Shown piece after piece: positions 1 through 8,345 of a stretch of DNA of 64,000 nucleotides. Source of the DNA: Marivita sp046592965 (GTDB lineage Bacteria; Pseudomonadota; Alphaproteobacteria; Rhodobacterales; Rhodobacteraceae); contig NZ_JBISBV010000004.1 in the NCBI RefSeq assembly GCF_046592965.1, forward strand, positions 1 through 64,000, written 5' to 3'. Under the pieces are notes generated by a model. It was not told the origin of the DNA and did no database searches. It saw only the letters and a list, made by a program, of their open reading frames with translations. A program made the translations under genes and the position numbers. How positions within the stretch are numbered: position 1 is the stretch's first letter; each line of letters starts with the position of its first letter.

Positions 1-93
1 CGTCGAGGAAGCTTCTGAACAGAAATATCAGGGGGGTCACTTTTGGACGCCGATTACCCCAATACAGGGGTCAATCTTGCATGCCGGTTCACA
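1..93. mobile_element. Probable right end of an IS21-like insertion sequence
   Basis: Two imperfect direct repeats of 23 bases (33-55 and 67-89, 18 matches by eye), each starting ggggtca and ending in gccg-tt, are followed by TTCACA ending at 93. Closely spaced terminal repeats with a CA tip are characteristic of IS21-family elements. The transposase genes (istA/istB) would lie left of the window and are not visible, so the family call is from the end structure only. Confidence 0.45.
33..89. repeat. Pair of 23-base imperfect direct repeats
   Basis: Copy one is 33-55 and copy two is 67-89, so the starts are 34 bases apart. They agree at 18 of 23 positions. They are interpreted as transposase-binding repeats of the IS end. 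Confidence 0.6.
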
Positions 94-311
94 TTACCTG
101 AAAATTTGTCGTTCACCCATAACCTCCCCAATCCCTCACTATTTGCTCTTGCGGCATCACAGAATCAACTTCTACCCCGTGATAATGCTGCGGACGAAAT
201 CCAAAACTTCGTAGCAGCGGCCAAACGGTAGACGTCCAAGGCGTCGTTGGCGGCGGGAAGCGAAGATCAAATAGCAACGCTTGAGTTTATCAAGAAGCTG
301 CGGCATCAATT
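94..311. other. Gene-free stretch between the IS end and the restriction-modification gene
   Basis: About 220 bases without a supported gene. A 62-codon open frame begins inside the IS end (43) and stops at 231, but it has no ribosome binding site and no recognisable protein. The stretch may be a remnant of a gene cut by the insertion; nothing else is seen. Confidence 0.4.
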
Positions 312-3300
312 TCAAGCAGCATAGCGTCCATCCTCACCCAATTCGGCCTGCCCCAGCGCGGCGAGGCTTTGCATCAGTGGCTCTACCGTGCTGACCCTTG
401 CGCGAACAAAGCGGCGGGCGACCTGTTCTGGGGTGGCTTCGCCCATCTCGGACAGGGCTTCTCGCACAGCGGCGATCTGCTCTGGCAAGGCTTTGGGCCA
501 TGGCGATTTTTCGACTTTGGCCACCACGCCCAAATCCATGTCAGCGGTCTTGCCTTTGGCGGCTTGCTTGCCTGTGGGGTTCTGATAATCGGGGCGCAGC
601 CAGCGGACATGGCCTTGCGCCTCTTCCTGTGCTCGCTCCTTGTTCAATGCTACAAGGCGAAGCAGAATTTCCTCATCGCTCAAGTCCGAGGGCCAGCCGT
701 AGGCCTCTGCCACGGCGGCATCTATCTGATCGTGTAAATCGCGCAGGATGCCGATCAAGCCTTGGTCATAGATGTCCTTGTCCTTACCTTCGATAGTCTC
801 CCCTGCACGCAGCTTTTCCAGCACGTTGTACATCTGGGTCAGAGTCATCTTGGGGTGCGCGGCCTGTTGACGCTTGCGATGCGCGTCGAGGTCTTCGCCA
901 AGCTGGCGCAGGTGGGTGCGTTGGGGGTCGGTGAGGTCTGGGAAGGGGAAAGGATCGAAGCAGCGAGACTTATTATAACGGGGATCATTTCCGTAACCTA
1001 AGCGCCCACCGGCGGCAAGTGACCATACGACATGGTGGCGGCTTGAAAGCACTGAAATATCCGAGGCATCACTTAAGCCAAAGGAAGTCAACATATTATC
1101 GGGCAATATTGCCTGATTGAGAAACTGAAAGACGCGATGCTTGGACGTTTCTACCGTGGCGATGTAGCGAGGCAAACCATCTAGTATTGGCCTAAGCATT
1201 TGTCGTGGCTTTCCGTGCTGCCACCACAGCTTTGCATATCCAGCACTATCCTTGGATTGCGTGGCCTTTGCATCTCTTTCGGGTTTAACGTTGTCTGCCA
1301 AATGTTGATAGATCGCAGGGAAACGGCTCCTTACTTCAGGCTCAGACAAACCGAATAGATCAATTACCATGACGCCCCGAGGCGTTGCCATCAGATCACG
1401 GCCATTGCGATATTCTCGTATATGCTTCTCCGCCCCCGAGACGGTTCCGAGGCCAAGTATTTTAGCCGTATTGGGTGTCACAATGAAGCCCGCGCCATGT
1501 AGCTTCACGCCCGGAGAAGAGAGGCCGCCATTTGCCAAAAGCGCCTTGGCCCCCGCCACGTCCGCCCCAATCTGCAAATTCGCAAATATCTTGCCGATCT
1601 GGTGATCAAAGGTCACGGCGTGTCCGTCAGCCTCGCTCTTGTTCTTGCTCTCGCTCTCACTTGCCAGTGTCAGCAGCCGCCCCCCACGGTTGCCCGCTGC
1701 CCCCACTGTCATGGCGATGCGCACCGCCGCGCCAAACTGCGTATCGACCCAAGGGTGATCCGGGATCGCAAACAACAACGACAGCGGCTTTTTCGGGTCG
1801 TTCAAATGCGGCTCCAGCACACGGCGATTGAATGCCTGGCGCAAACTGTTCGTGGTAATCAGCCCAAAGCGCCGCGTGCCTTTGCCCGTCTTGGCATTCC
1901 ATCCCCGCGCCGCCAGTGCCGCCTTTTCCCACCAGAACATAACAAGGTCCGCACTTTGCGGCATCTTGGGGTAGGCTTTCCAAAGCGCCTCGACGTATCC
2001 ATCGCCCAGACTGTCGCGCAGGCGGGATGCGCCAATAAACGGCGGGTTGCCCACGATGAACTCCGCCTCAGGCCATTTGGTTGGTTTTGGCTTAGCATAA
2101 TCAAAGACGGCAATGCGCGCAGCGGGGTCTGGCACTTCCTCGCCTGTGACGTTGTGGCGGATGGTGGTGATCCCGTCCCAGCGGGTGACGGGCGTGTCGT
2201 TCGCGTCCATGCGCGGGGTACGCCCCGACCATTCCAGCACCGCATCGCCTTGGCGGATATTTTTAAAGTCGCGCAAAACAGGCTCGGAAGGGGCAGCCTG
2301 CCCATGCGTGCGGTAGTGCCATTGCAGATAGCCGATCCACAGCACCAGCTCTGCCACGTTTGCCGCCCATGGGTTCAGCTCGATACCAAGAAACTGGTGC
2401 GGGTCCACGGTGATAAAGCTGGATTGCGTCTCGCCCAGCTCTTCCAGCAGGGATGTCACTTCGCCCTCTAGCCGCTTCATCATCTCCAGCGCCACATAGA
2501 GGAAGTTGCCAGAACCACATGCGGGGTCCAGCACTCGGATTTCGCACAGCTTGGCATGGAAGTCGCGCACCAGCTTGCGCGCGTCCTCGTCCTTGCCATC
2601 CTCCGCCAAGCGCTGCACAGCCGTTTGAACATCGCGCCAGTCCTCCCGCAGCGGCTCCATGATGGTGGGCGTCACAAGGCGTTCGACATAGGCGCGGGGC
2701 GTGTAGTGGGCCCCAAGCTTGTGGCGCTGGCGTTTGTCCAATGCGCGCTCCAGCAGGGTGCCAAAAATTGCGGGTTCGACCTGTTTCCAGTCCGCTGTTG
2801 CGGCTTCGATCAACAAACCCAACTGCAAGACGTTGAGCGGCAGGGCGTCGGCTTCCTTGAACAGACCGCCGTTGAAGCGTTTGAGGTCCTGCATCAACAC
2901 TTGGGAAAAGCCGCCCGTGTTCATGGTTTCCCACAGCCCCTGCAATGACGGTTGAGCGTGTTCGGGTCTGCTGCGTAGTTTGATCAGCAGATCGCGGAAG
3001 CTGTCACGCGGGATCAGGTCCACATCTTCTGCGAACATTGAAAACAGGCAGCGCATCAGGAAACGCGCGACTGTCTCGCTATCATGGCCTTGACCCTCAA
3101 AGCTTTTGCCCAATTCCGCAAGGTGTGTGGCTATTTCGCGTGTGACTTTGGCTGACTGCAGAGATGGATCAAGGCTTTGTGGCTCTGTCCAGATTGCCCG
3201 CAGCAGATCGCGGGTTTCCTCATGCGCCAAGTCTTCCAGCTTAATCCGGTAGCGGTTGCCATCGGGGAACTGGTTATAGCCCTGTCCTTGCCCAGAGAAA

Positions 3301-3773
3301 TCGGCGTAAAGCTCGATCACGTGCCCAACGTCCACAACCATCAGGAAAGGTGGCCAGCCGTCCTCTTTGGCTACTGCACGGGCGTAGTTGTCCGCCTGAT
3401 TGCGGGCCTTCATCATGGTATCATCAAACTTTGACGTACCGCGCTTGCCGTGTCCTGATTGCTTCGGCGCGTCCTTTTCCAAGAACATTTCCAGCGTGTT
3501 CTTATCGTTGGCATCTGGTGAGACAAATTGCTTAGCCTCAAGGATAAAGTGACCCTTTTTATACAGGTCGATGCGTCCGTTACGCTTCCTGCCAGTGTGG
3601 GTCAGAGTAACAGGGCGTTCAAAGCGATAGTCTAGAAAGTCGCCGTCTTTGTCGGATACGTTGGGCCGTGGCACACCCAGCAGTTCTGTCAGCTCAATCG
3701 CAAAGCTCTGTGCCGTGGCCATCTCGCTGCCACCGGACCCAAGCCAGCGCTCAATGAAGTCATCTACCTGCAC
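312..3773 (-). CDS. MmeI-like (type IIL) restriction-modification enzyme, single polypeptide
   Basis: 1153 aa. The N-terminus has a PD-(D/E)xK nuclease signature with the MmeI spacing, D69-x9-E79-A-K81. A helical linker follows, then the adenine-specific methyltransferase core: motif I DPACGSGNF near residue 415 and motif IV NPPF near 572. The target-recognition region comes after that, and the tail (about the last 60 residues) looks like a small winged-helix domain. Family members cut at a fixed distance from their site and methylate one strand for protection, all in one protein. MmeI itself is about 920 aa, so this one is long. The start is GTG at 3773: an in-frame TAG lies just upstream, and the FIERW..GS..E N-terminal pattern of the family would be lost from the inner ATG at residue 18. 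It stands alone between an IS end and a tRNA, suggesting acquisition by transfer. It could be a methylase only if the nuclease is inactive. Confidence 0.85.
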   Translation of the reverse strand: MQVDDFIERWLGSGGSEMATAQSFAIELTELLGVPRPNVSDKDGDFLDYRFERPVTLTHTGRKRNGRIDLYKKGHFILEAKQFVSPDANDKNTLEMFLEKDAPKQSGHGKRGTSKFDDTMMKARNQADNYARAVAKEDGWPPFLMVVDVGHVIELYADFSGQGQGYNQFPDGNRYRIKLEDLAHEETRDLLRAIWTEPQSLDPSLQSAKVTREIATHLAELGKSFEGQGHDSETVARFLMRCLFSMFAEDVDLIPRDSFRDLLIKLRSRPEHAQPSLQGLWETMNTGGFSQVLMQDLKRFNGGLFKEADALPLNVLQLGLLIEAATADWKQVEPAIFGTLLERALDKRQRHKLGAHYTPRAYVERLVTPTIMEPLREDWRDVQTAVQRLAEDGKDEDARKLVRDFHAKLCEIRVLDPACGSGNFLYVALEMMKRLEGEVTSLLEELGETQSSFITVDPHQFLGIELNPWAANVAELVLWIGYLQWHYRTHGQAAPSEPVLRDFKNIRQGDAVLEWSGRTPRMDANDTPVTRWDGITTIRHNVTGEEVPDPAARIAVFDYAKPKPTKWPEAEFIVGNPPFIGASRLRDSLGDGYVEALWKAYPKMPQSADLVMFWWEKAALAARGWNAKTGKGTRRFGLITTNSLRQAFNRRVLEPHLNDPKKPLSLLFAIPDHPWVDTQFGAAVRIAMTVGAAGNRGGRLLTLASESESKNKSEADGHAVTFDHQIGKIFANLQIGADVAGAKALLANGGLSSPGVKLHGAGFIVTPNTAKILGLGTVSGAEKHIREYRNGRDLMATPRGVMVIDLFGLSEPEVRSRFPAIYQHLADNVKPERDAKATQSKDSAGYAKLWWQHGKPRQMLRPILDGLPRYIATVETSKHRVFQFLNQAILPDNMLTSFGLSDASDISVLSSRHHVVWSLAAGGRLGYGNDPRYNKSRCFDPFPFPDLTDPQRTHLRQLGEDLDAHRKRQQAAHPKMTLTQMYNVLEKLRAGETIEGKDKDIYDQGLIGILRDLHDQIDAAVAEAYGWPSDLSDEEILLRLVALNKERAQEEAQGHVRWLRPDYQNPTGKQAAKGKTADMDLGVVAKVEKSPWPKALPEQIAAVREALSEMGEATPEQVARRFVRARVSTVEPLMQSLAALGQAELGEDGRYAA

Positions 3774-4083
3774 AAATACCGCCTAAGAGCCCAATTCTAT
3801 TGGATGGAAGTTGTGCATGTATCCGAAGGTGTTTCAATCCCACCCCTGCGTTGTGCGCTTCTGGGGAACTTTCTGGATTTAGCCAAGGCAAGATCAATCG
3901 GGCTTTATAGATGTCCGCAGCCCGTGTGCGAATGCCGGTTCATCCCGCACATCCCCGGATATGTCGTCCAGCAACGCCCAACGAAGCGCAGTACAAGCCA
4001 GTCCAAAATGTGGGCTTAAGTGTGGGTTCGCAAAATGCCAAAACCCACAACCAACTGAAATTAAATCATAAAATAAGGGGTGA
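3774..4083. other. Gene-free stretch between the R-M gene and the tRNA 3' end
   Basis: About 310 bases with no convincing gene. A minus-strand frame runs through it but is only open by chance and continues into the tRNA. This is the side of a tRNA at which integrative elements usually insert, yet no integrase gene or repeated tRNA end is visible in the window. Confidence 0.4.
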
Positions 4084-4160
4084 TGGCGGACCGAGGAGGA
4101 TTCGAACCCCCGACCCCTTGATTCGTAGTCAAGTACTCTATCCAGCTGAGCTATCGGTCC
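4084..4160 (-). tRNA. tRNA-Arg (anticodon ACG)
   Basis: A 77-nt cloverleaf on the minus strand. The acceptor GGACCGA (from 4160) pairs with TCGGTCC, followed by discriminator G and an encoded CCA at 4086-4084. The D-loop AGCTCAGCTGGA and the T-arm GGTTCGAATCC are present. The anticodon ACG is at 4126-4124. ACG is the inosine-modified arginine tRNA that needs TadA, whose gene is also in this window. Confidence 0.95.
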
Positions 4161-4227
4161 ACGAGGCGTGGGATAGCCGCAGTGCCGAGGTGATGCAAGC
4201 GCAAATCCCAAGAATTTTTGGCGCCGC

Positions 4228-5622
4228 TCATCGACTTGTCAGGGTGACGTCGCCCATTGGCAAGCGAATGCGGAACGCGGTTCCGGTTGCGTCGGTTCGC
4301 AGCAACTCCAGCGTACCGCCGTGACCGCGGATCAGTTCTTCTGCAATTGCAAGGCCCAGCCCCGACCCACCTTTGCGCGCGCCGCCCTGAAAGGGCTGGA
4401 ACAGATGTTCTTTAGCTTTGTTGGGCAGGCCGGGGCCGGTATCGGTCACATCGATGCACCAGGCATCATCCGACGCGCTCGCGGCTATGTTGATCTCGCC
4501 AGGCACGCCGCTGCCGACGATCGCTTGTCGCGCATTGCGAACCAGATTGGACAAGACGCGAAACAACTGTTCGGAATCCGCGCGCACCATCAGGGTGCCC
4601 GGCACGTCCTCGCTTAAACTCAGGTCAAATTCACCGATGGCCAACCGCTCGCTGTCCAGCACATCACCGACAAGCTCTGCCAGATTGACCAGCATCAGCG
4701 TCGGTGCCGGTTCTTCTGCCCGGCCGAAGGCGAGCGTGCTTTCGCAGAGCGAAACCGCCCGCTTGATCGATCCGACCAGTTTCGGAGCCATGCGTTGCAC
4801 CACCGGATCCTTGCTCATTTCGATGCGGTCGGTGAACAGCTGTGCCGACGTCAGGATGTTGCGCAAATCATGGCTCACGCGGGCCACCGCCCCGCCCAGT
4901 TGTGCCATCCGCTCCTTTTGCTTGAGCGCTTGCGTCAGTTGTGTTTGCAAGGATTGCAGCGCCTCCTCTGCCTCGCGCAGTTCGGTCACGCGGGCCGATG
5001 GCTGGATCACCCGGCGGGCGTCTTCGGGGGCTTTGGCATAGCTTTGTATGTGCCCCACAACACCCTTGATCGGCTTGACGAGCAACACGCGCACGGCCAG
5101 GAACAAGAGGCTGGCGGTCACGATGGAAATGACGGCCGACAACAGCAAGATGCGCACGCCATACTCGATCATGGCAACGCGTAACGCGGTGGTCTCAAGC
5201 GTGATTTCGATCAGCAATCCACCGTCCCGGAACGGGTTGCCGATCACCCGGATCACCTCGGGCTCGCGCATCAAGAGCCGATGCATCGCATCCCCAATCA
5301 GAGTAAGAGACGACACGTCGCGCAAGTCATAGGTGGCTGACACGGCACCGGGAATTGGCGACGACAAGACCAACTGACGAAGCTCGTCGCGCCGCAGCAC
5401 GACGTTGAACACCCCCGCGTTCAACAGCAACTCATCTTCCAGTTCGGAATCGATCATGTCATCGGCCAGCAATGCCAGCGAGGCGATCTGCGCCCGCTCC
5501 AGCCTGTTGAGCAGAAAATCTTCCCGAAACCGTGCCACTGAAGGTACGAAAATCAACACCTCGGCCAACATCACGAAGACCATGGTCAAAATCAGAAAAC
5601 GGCCTGACAGCGAATTCAACAT
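4228..5622 (-). CDS. Membrane sensor histidine kinase
   Basis: 464 aa. A transmembrane segment at about residues 8-28, a periplasmic region of about 125 residues, a second membrane segment at about 155-182, a HAMP-like linker, then a HisKA domain with the phospho-acceptor in VSHDLRN (H251). The HATPase domain has an N-box NLVRNARQAI, a G1 box DTGPGLP and a G2 box GGSGLGLAIAEEL. It should autophosphorylate and pass phosphate to a response regulator, but no regulator gene is adjacent, so it is an orphan here. It lies 24 bases after the disulfide reductase gene and is probably cotranscribed with it. The signal is unknown; the neighbours hint at a redox or metal stress input, which is inference. 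Confidence 0.88.
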   Translation of the reverse strand: MLNSLSGRFLILTMVFVMLAEVLIFVPSVARFREDFLLNRLERAQIASLALLADDMIDSELEDELLLNAGVFNVVLRRDELRQLVLSSPIPGAVSATYDLRDVSSLTLIGDAMHRLLMREPEVIRVIGNPFRDGGLLIEITLETTALRVAMIEYGVRILLLSAVISIVTASLLFLAVRVLLVKPIKGVVGHIQSYAKAPEDARRVIQPSARVTELREAEEALQSLQTQLTQALKQKERMAQLGGAVARVSHDLRNILTSAQLFTDRIEMSKDPVVQRMAPKLVGSIKRAVSLCESTLAFGRAEEPAPTLMLVNLAELVGDVLDSERLAIGEFDLSLSEDVPGTLMVRADSEQLFRVLSNLVRNARQAIVGSGVPGEINIAASASDDAWCIDVTDTGPGLPNKAKEHLFQPFQGGARKGGSGLGLAIAEELIRGHGGTLELLRTDATGTAFRIRLPMGDVTLTSR

Positions 5623-5646
5623 GAACCCGTGCTCCGGCCGGTCACG

Positions 5647-7065
5647 TCATGGAAGCCACTTCTGAACAAACCCAACCACTTTCTTCACCACATCACTCTC
5701 GAACAATCTCGGCGAGAAATAAGCGCCCGCGGCCCTTTTGTTAAGCTCTCCTATCGTGGGGTAAGGCGCGACCATGTTGGCGACCTGGCTCATCTTCATC
5801 TTGTTGGCGATCACCAGAGCCCAAAGATTGATCAATTCGCCCGCCTGTTCCCCTGCGATCGAAGCTCCCACGGGCCGTCCTTTGACCACCATCACCTTGA
5901 CCAAGCCGTTTGTCTTTCGCTCGGCAATGGCGCGATCATTGTGTGTATAGGGAAAGCGCACCACCTCGACCTTGTCGCCATGCGCGTCCTTCGCTTGCGC
6001 CTCCGTCATACCCACCTGCGCCAATTCGGGTTGGGTATAGGTCACCCACGGGATGTGCCGCGTGGTCGCCGAAGAGGGTAAGCCGAACAGGATCGACCGG
6101 ATCACCACACCCGCATGATAGCCCGCCACATGGGTGAATTGCAGCCCCCCGGCGACGTCACCTATCGCATAGACCTTCCGGTTCGTCGTGCGCAGATGGG
6201 CGTCGACCTTTATGCCCGATTTCGAGGTCTCGATTCCGGCTTTCTCAAGATCAAGGTCTTGAATGTTCGCCTTCCGGCCAACGGCCACCAAAAGATGCGA
6301 GCCCTTGAAGACACGGCCGTCCTCGACTTCGACCTCGAGCGACCCCGCTGTCCCGCGCACTTCTTCCGCCTTTGCGCCCTCGACAATCTCCACGCCCTCG
6401 CCGCGCACCTGCTCCAGCACGATTTCGGCGAGTTCTGGGTCATCTTTTCCAAGCGCACGCTCCCCCTCGATCACCGTCACTATCGCGCCAAGCCGACGAT
6501 GCGCCTGCGCCATCTCCAGCCCGATCGGACCGCCGCCGATGATCAGAAGATGGGCAGGGATCTCGCGCACATCCCACAGTGTTTCGTTGGTCAGATAGGG
6601 CACCGCGTCCAATCCGCGGATCGGCGGCACCAAAGGCGATGATCCGGTGGCGATCACGACTCGTCGTGCTCTTATCCGGTGGTCGCCCGCTTCGACTTCG
6701 GTGTCCGAGACAAAGCGCCCGAATTCGCGGATGACCCGAACGCCGAGGCCTTCGAAGCGTTCCTGGCTGTCAACCGGCGCGATCTGAGCAATCACTCCAG
6801 CCACGTGATCTTGCGCCGCCGCGTAATCGACCTGTGGAACGACGTTGGCAATGCCATAGCGCGATGCATGAGACATGGCATAGGCCGTTTTCGCACTCGC
6901 GATCAACGCCTTGGACGGAACACACCCGTAGTTTAGGCAATCGCCCCCCATCTTGCCCGCCTCGAGCAAGACGACCCGCGCTCCCATCTGTACAGCACCT
7001 GCGGCGACCGACAGGCCGGCAGACCCGGCGCCGATCACCAGGACATCAGTGTCAATCCGCTCCAT
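5647..7065 (-). CDS. MerA/Lpd-like FAD-dependent pyridine nucleotide-disulfide oxidoreductase
   Basis: 472 aa, the usual length for the lipoamide dehydrogenase / mercuric reductase superfamily. The FAD-binding motif GAGSAGLS is near residue 12, the redox-active pair is C43-x4-C48 in GGDCLNYGCVPSK, a second dinucleotide fold GGGPIGLE sits mid-protein, and the dimerisation domain forms the C-terminus. It lacks both the N-terminal heavy-metal domain and the C-terminal cysteine pair of true mercuric reductases, so Hg(II) reduction is not supported. It begins 3 bases after the TVP38 gene. This pairing of a TVP38 membrane protein with a MerA-like enzyme recurs in many bacteria, and the substrate is unknown. 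Confidence 0.85.
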   Translation of the reverse strand: MERIDTDVLVIGAGSAGLSVAAGAVQMGARVVLLEAGKMGGDCLNYGCVPSKALIASAKTAYAMSHASRYGIANVVPQVDYAAAQDHVAGVIAQIAPVDSQERFEGLGVRVIREFGRFVSDTEVEAGDHRIRARRVVIATGSSPLVPPIRGLDAVPYLTNETLWDVREIPAHLLIIGGGPIGLEMAQAHRRLGAIVTVIEGERALGKDDPELAEIVLEQVRGEGVEIVEGAKAEEVRGTAGSLEVEVEDGRVFKGSHLLVAVGRKANIQDLDLEKAGIETSKSGIKVDAHLRTTNRKVYAIGDVAGGLQFTHVAGYHAGVVIRSILFGLPSSATTRHIPWVTYTQPELAQVGMTEAQAKDAHGDKVEVVRFPYTHNDRAIAERKTNGLVKVMVVKGRPVGASIAGEQAGELINLWALVIANKMKMSQVANMVAPYPTIGELNKRAAGAYFSPRLFESDVVKKVVGFVQKWLP

Positions 7066-7068
7066 GAT

Positions 7069-7794
7069 TTATAGCCCTTTCTTGCCGCGTACGGCATTTA
7101 ACACGATGGGAAGCGCCGCAAGTGCGCACAAGCCAAGAATGGGCAACAGAATCTGCGGCTCGAAGATGATGCCGAAATCAGGCGTCTCTCCTCGCTCGAA
7201 CACTTCTCCGAGGCCCGCGCCGACGGACGTATACACGACACCACCCGGGATGATGCCAAGCGCTGTCGATACGAAGAAGCGATATAGGGCGACGCCCACC
7301 AAGGCGGGCACGAGATTGGCCACAAAAAACGGCACCGCCGGCACAAGGCGAATCAGAAACAGCATCGACCACTGGTTTTCGTCAATTCCGGCCTTGATCT
7401 TGCGCACCACCCCATCGCTCGCGTCCATGCGCTTGGACAGCCTGTCTCCCAACCCGTACCGCGCAGCCAGAAAGATCAGAGTGGCTCCGATGGTTGCAGC
7501 GAGCACGTTGAACACCGCGCCGGGGAACACACCGAACAAAAATCCGCCCGTCAGCGTCGCCACGGTCGCGCCCGGCAGCGAAAACGCGACGATCGCAATA
7601 TAGCCTGCCATGAAAATCGCCACGGTCATGGCAAAGTTCGCATCGCGAAAGGATGTCAGCGCGTCGCGATTGTTCGCCAATGTCTCAAAGCTCAACGTGT
7701 CCCGCAGAGTGAAAGCGCCTATGATCGCCACGACGCCAATCGCGATGATCGGCCCGTAACGCATCCAGCCCGGTCGTTTCTGCGCGTCAGCCAT
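7069..7794 (-). CDS. TVP38/TMEM64 (DedA-like) family membrane protein
   Basis: 241 aa from the ATG at 7794, which has GGAAAGG about 7 bases upstream. Longer in-frame starts run into non-coding sequence. Hydrophobic segments are seen near residues 10-30, 50-70, 75-100, 160-180 and the C-terminus. The central SLPGATVATLTGGFLFG stretch and the later LIRLVPAVPFFVANL are typical SNARE-associated/VTT domain motifs. Family members include lipid scramblase-like proteins of the inner membrane. It is the first gene of the unit with the disulfide reductase and sensor kinase. The partner reductase suggests a redox-linked membrane process, which is inference. Confidence 0.85.
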   Translation of the reverse strand: MADAQKRPGWMRYGPIIAIGVVAIIGAFTLRDTLSFETLANNRDALTSFRDANFAMTVAIFMAGYIAIVAFSLPGATVATLTGGFLFGVFPGAVFNVLAATIGATLIFLAARYGLGDRLSKRMDASDGVVRKIKAGIDENQWSMLFLIRLVPAVPFFVANLVPALVGVALYRFFVSTALGIIPGGVVYTSVGAGLGEVFERGETPDFGIIFEPQILLPILGLCALAALPIVLNAVRGKKGL

Positions 7795-8004
7795 AGTCAC
7801 CTTTCCATCTCGGCCACCATCGACCCCACTGCGGGACAATGCCCCGAACCGGGCTTTGAAAACACCCGCCTCACGCCCGCTTGATCTGGCGGCGCGCTTT
7901 ACGTGAGAATTCGCATGATCAGGGTCCGGATTGAAACATTTGCCGTCATAGGACCGAAGAGATATGTCAATCGCACACGAATACCGCCCTTGCGACGTCT
8001 CTGG

Positions 8005-8058
8005 TTGAAAATATCTCGGGGGAGGCGCGAAGCGACGGGGGCAGCGCCCCCTTTTCAA
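8005..8058. repeat. Intergenic palindromic repeat, copy 1
   Basis: A block starting AAAATATC and ending in the perfect hairpin GGGGGC-AGC-GCCCCC (8037-8051). The whole is enclosed by TTGAAAA (8005-8011) and TTTTCAA (8052-8058). It lies between divergent genes, so it is not a terminator for either. A related element (AAAATATCCCTGGGGG plus a GGGGGA-CTGG-TCCCCC hairpin) is at 20,110. Similar sequences are common between genes in Rhodobacteraceae, from general knowledge. Confidence 0.65.
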
Positions 8059-8085
8059 AACCTCAAAATACCCGCGCCTTACTGT

Positions 8086-8114
8086 TTGACAAGCGCAGCA
8101 CCCCTGAATATAGC
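8086..8114 (+). promoter_or_regulatory. Sigma-70 promoter for rpmH-rnpA-yidD
   Basis: A perfect -35 TTGACA (8086-8091), a 17-base spacer and -10 TATAGC (8109-8114), about 67 bases before the rpmH start. Spacing and orientation fit a strong housekeeping promoter. Confidence 0.7.
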
Positions 8115-8180
8115 ACGGGCTTCAAATAGAACCGGCGGTCGAATCCGCGCCCCCGGACCGACAAGACGGAGTAGGACGCG

Positions 8181-8315
8181 ATGAAACGCACCTTTCAACC
8201 CTCGAACCTCGTGCGCAAGCGGCGCCACGGCTTCCGGTCGCGCATGGCCACCAAAGCTGGTCGCAAGATTCTGAACGCGCGCCGCGCACGTGGCCGCAAA
8301 TCGCTGAGCGCGTAA
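8181..8315 (+). CDS. rpmH: 50S ribosomal protein L34
   Basis: 44 aa, the standard L34 length. It starts MKRTFQPSN, contains RRHGFRSRMAT and ends in the basic GRKSLSA tail, all diagnostic. It is part of the large ribosomal subunit. The ATG at 8181 has a GGAG-like sequence upstream and a clear promoter at 8086-8114. It is the first gene of the classic rpmH-rnpA-yidD cluster. Confidence 0.97.
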   Translation: MKRTFQPSNLVRKRRHGFRSRMATKAGRKILNARRARGRKSLSA

Positions 8316-8331
8316 CGCGCGACGCGACGTT

Positions 8332-8344
8332 TCAGGTTACCTGA
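8332..8344 (+). other. Short palindrome before the rnpA start
   Basis: TCAGGT-T-ACCTGA is a perfect 6-base inverted repeat ending one base before the rnpA ATG. It covers the place where the ribosome binding site would be. Confidence 0.55.
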
Positions 8345-8345
8345 C

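Noticed and set aside
43..231. 62-codon frame at the left edge
   Set aside because: It begins inside the IS end repeat, has no ribosome binding site and no recognisable protein.
3894..4211. Minus-strand frame running through tRNA-Arg, considered as an integrase remnant
   Set aside because: It translates the tRNA itself, and I could not match the remaining part to any integrase motif.
5647..7065. True mercuric reductase (merA)
   Set aside because: No N-terminal metal domain, no C-terminal cysteine pair, and no mer genes nearby.
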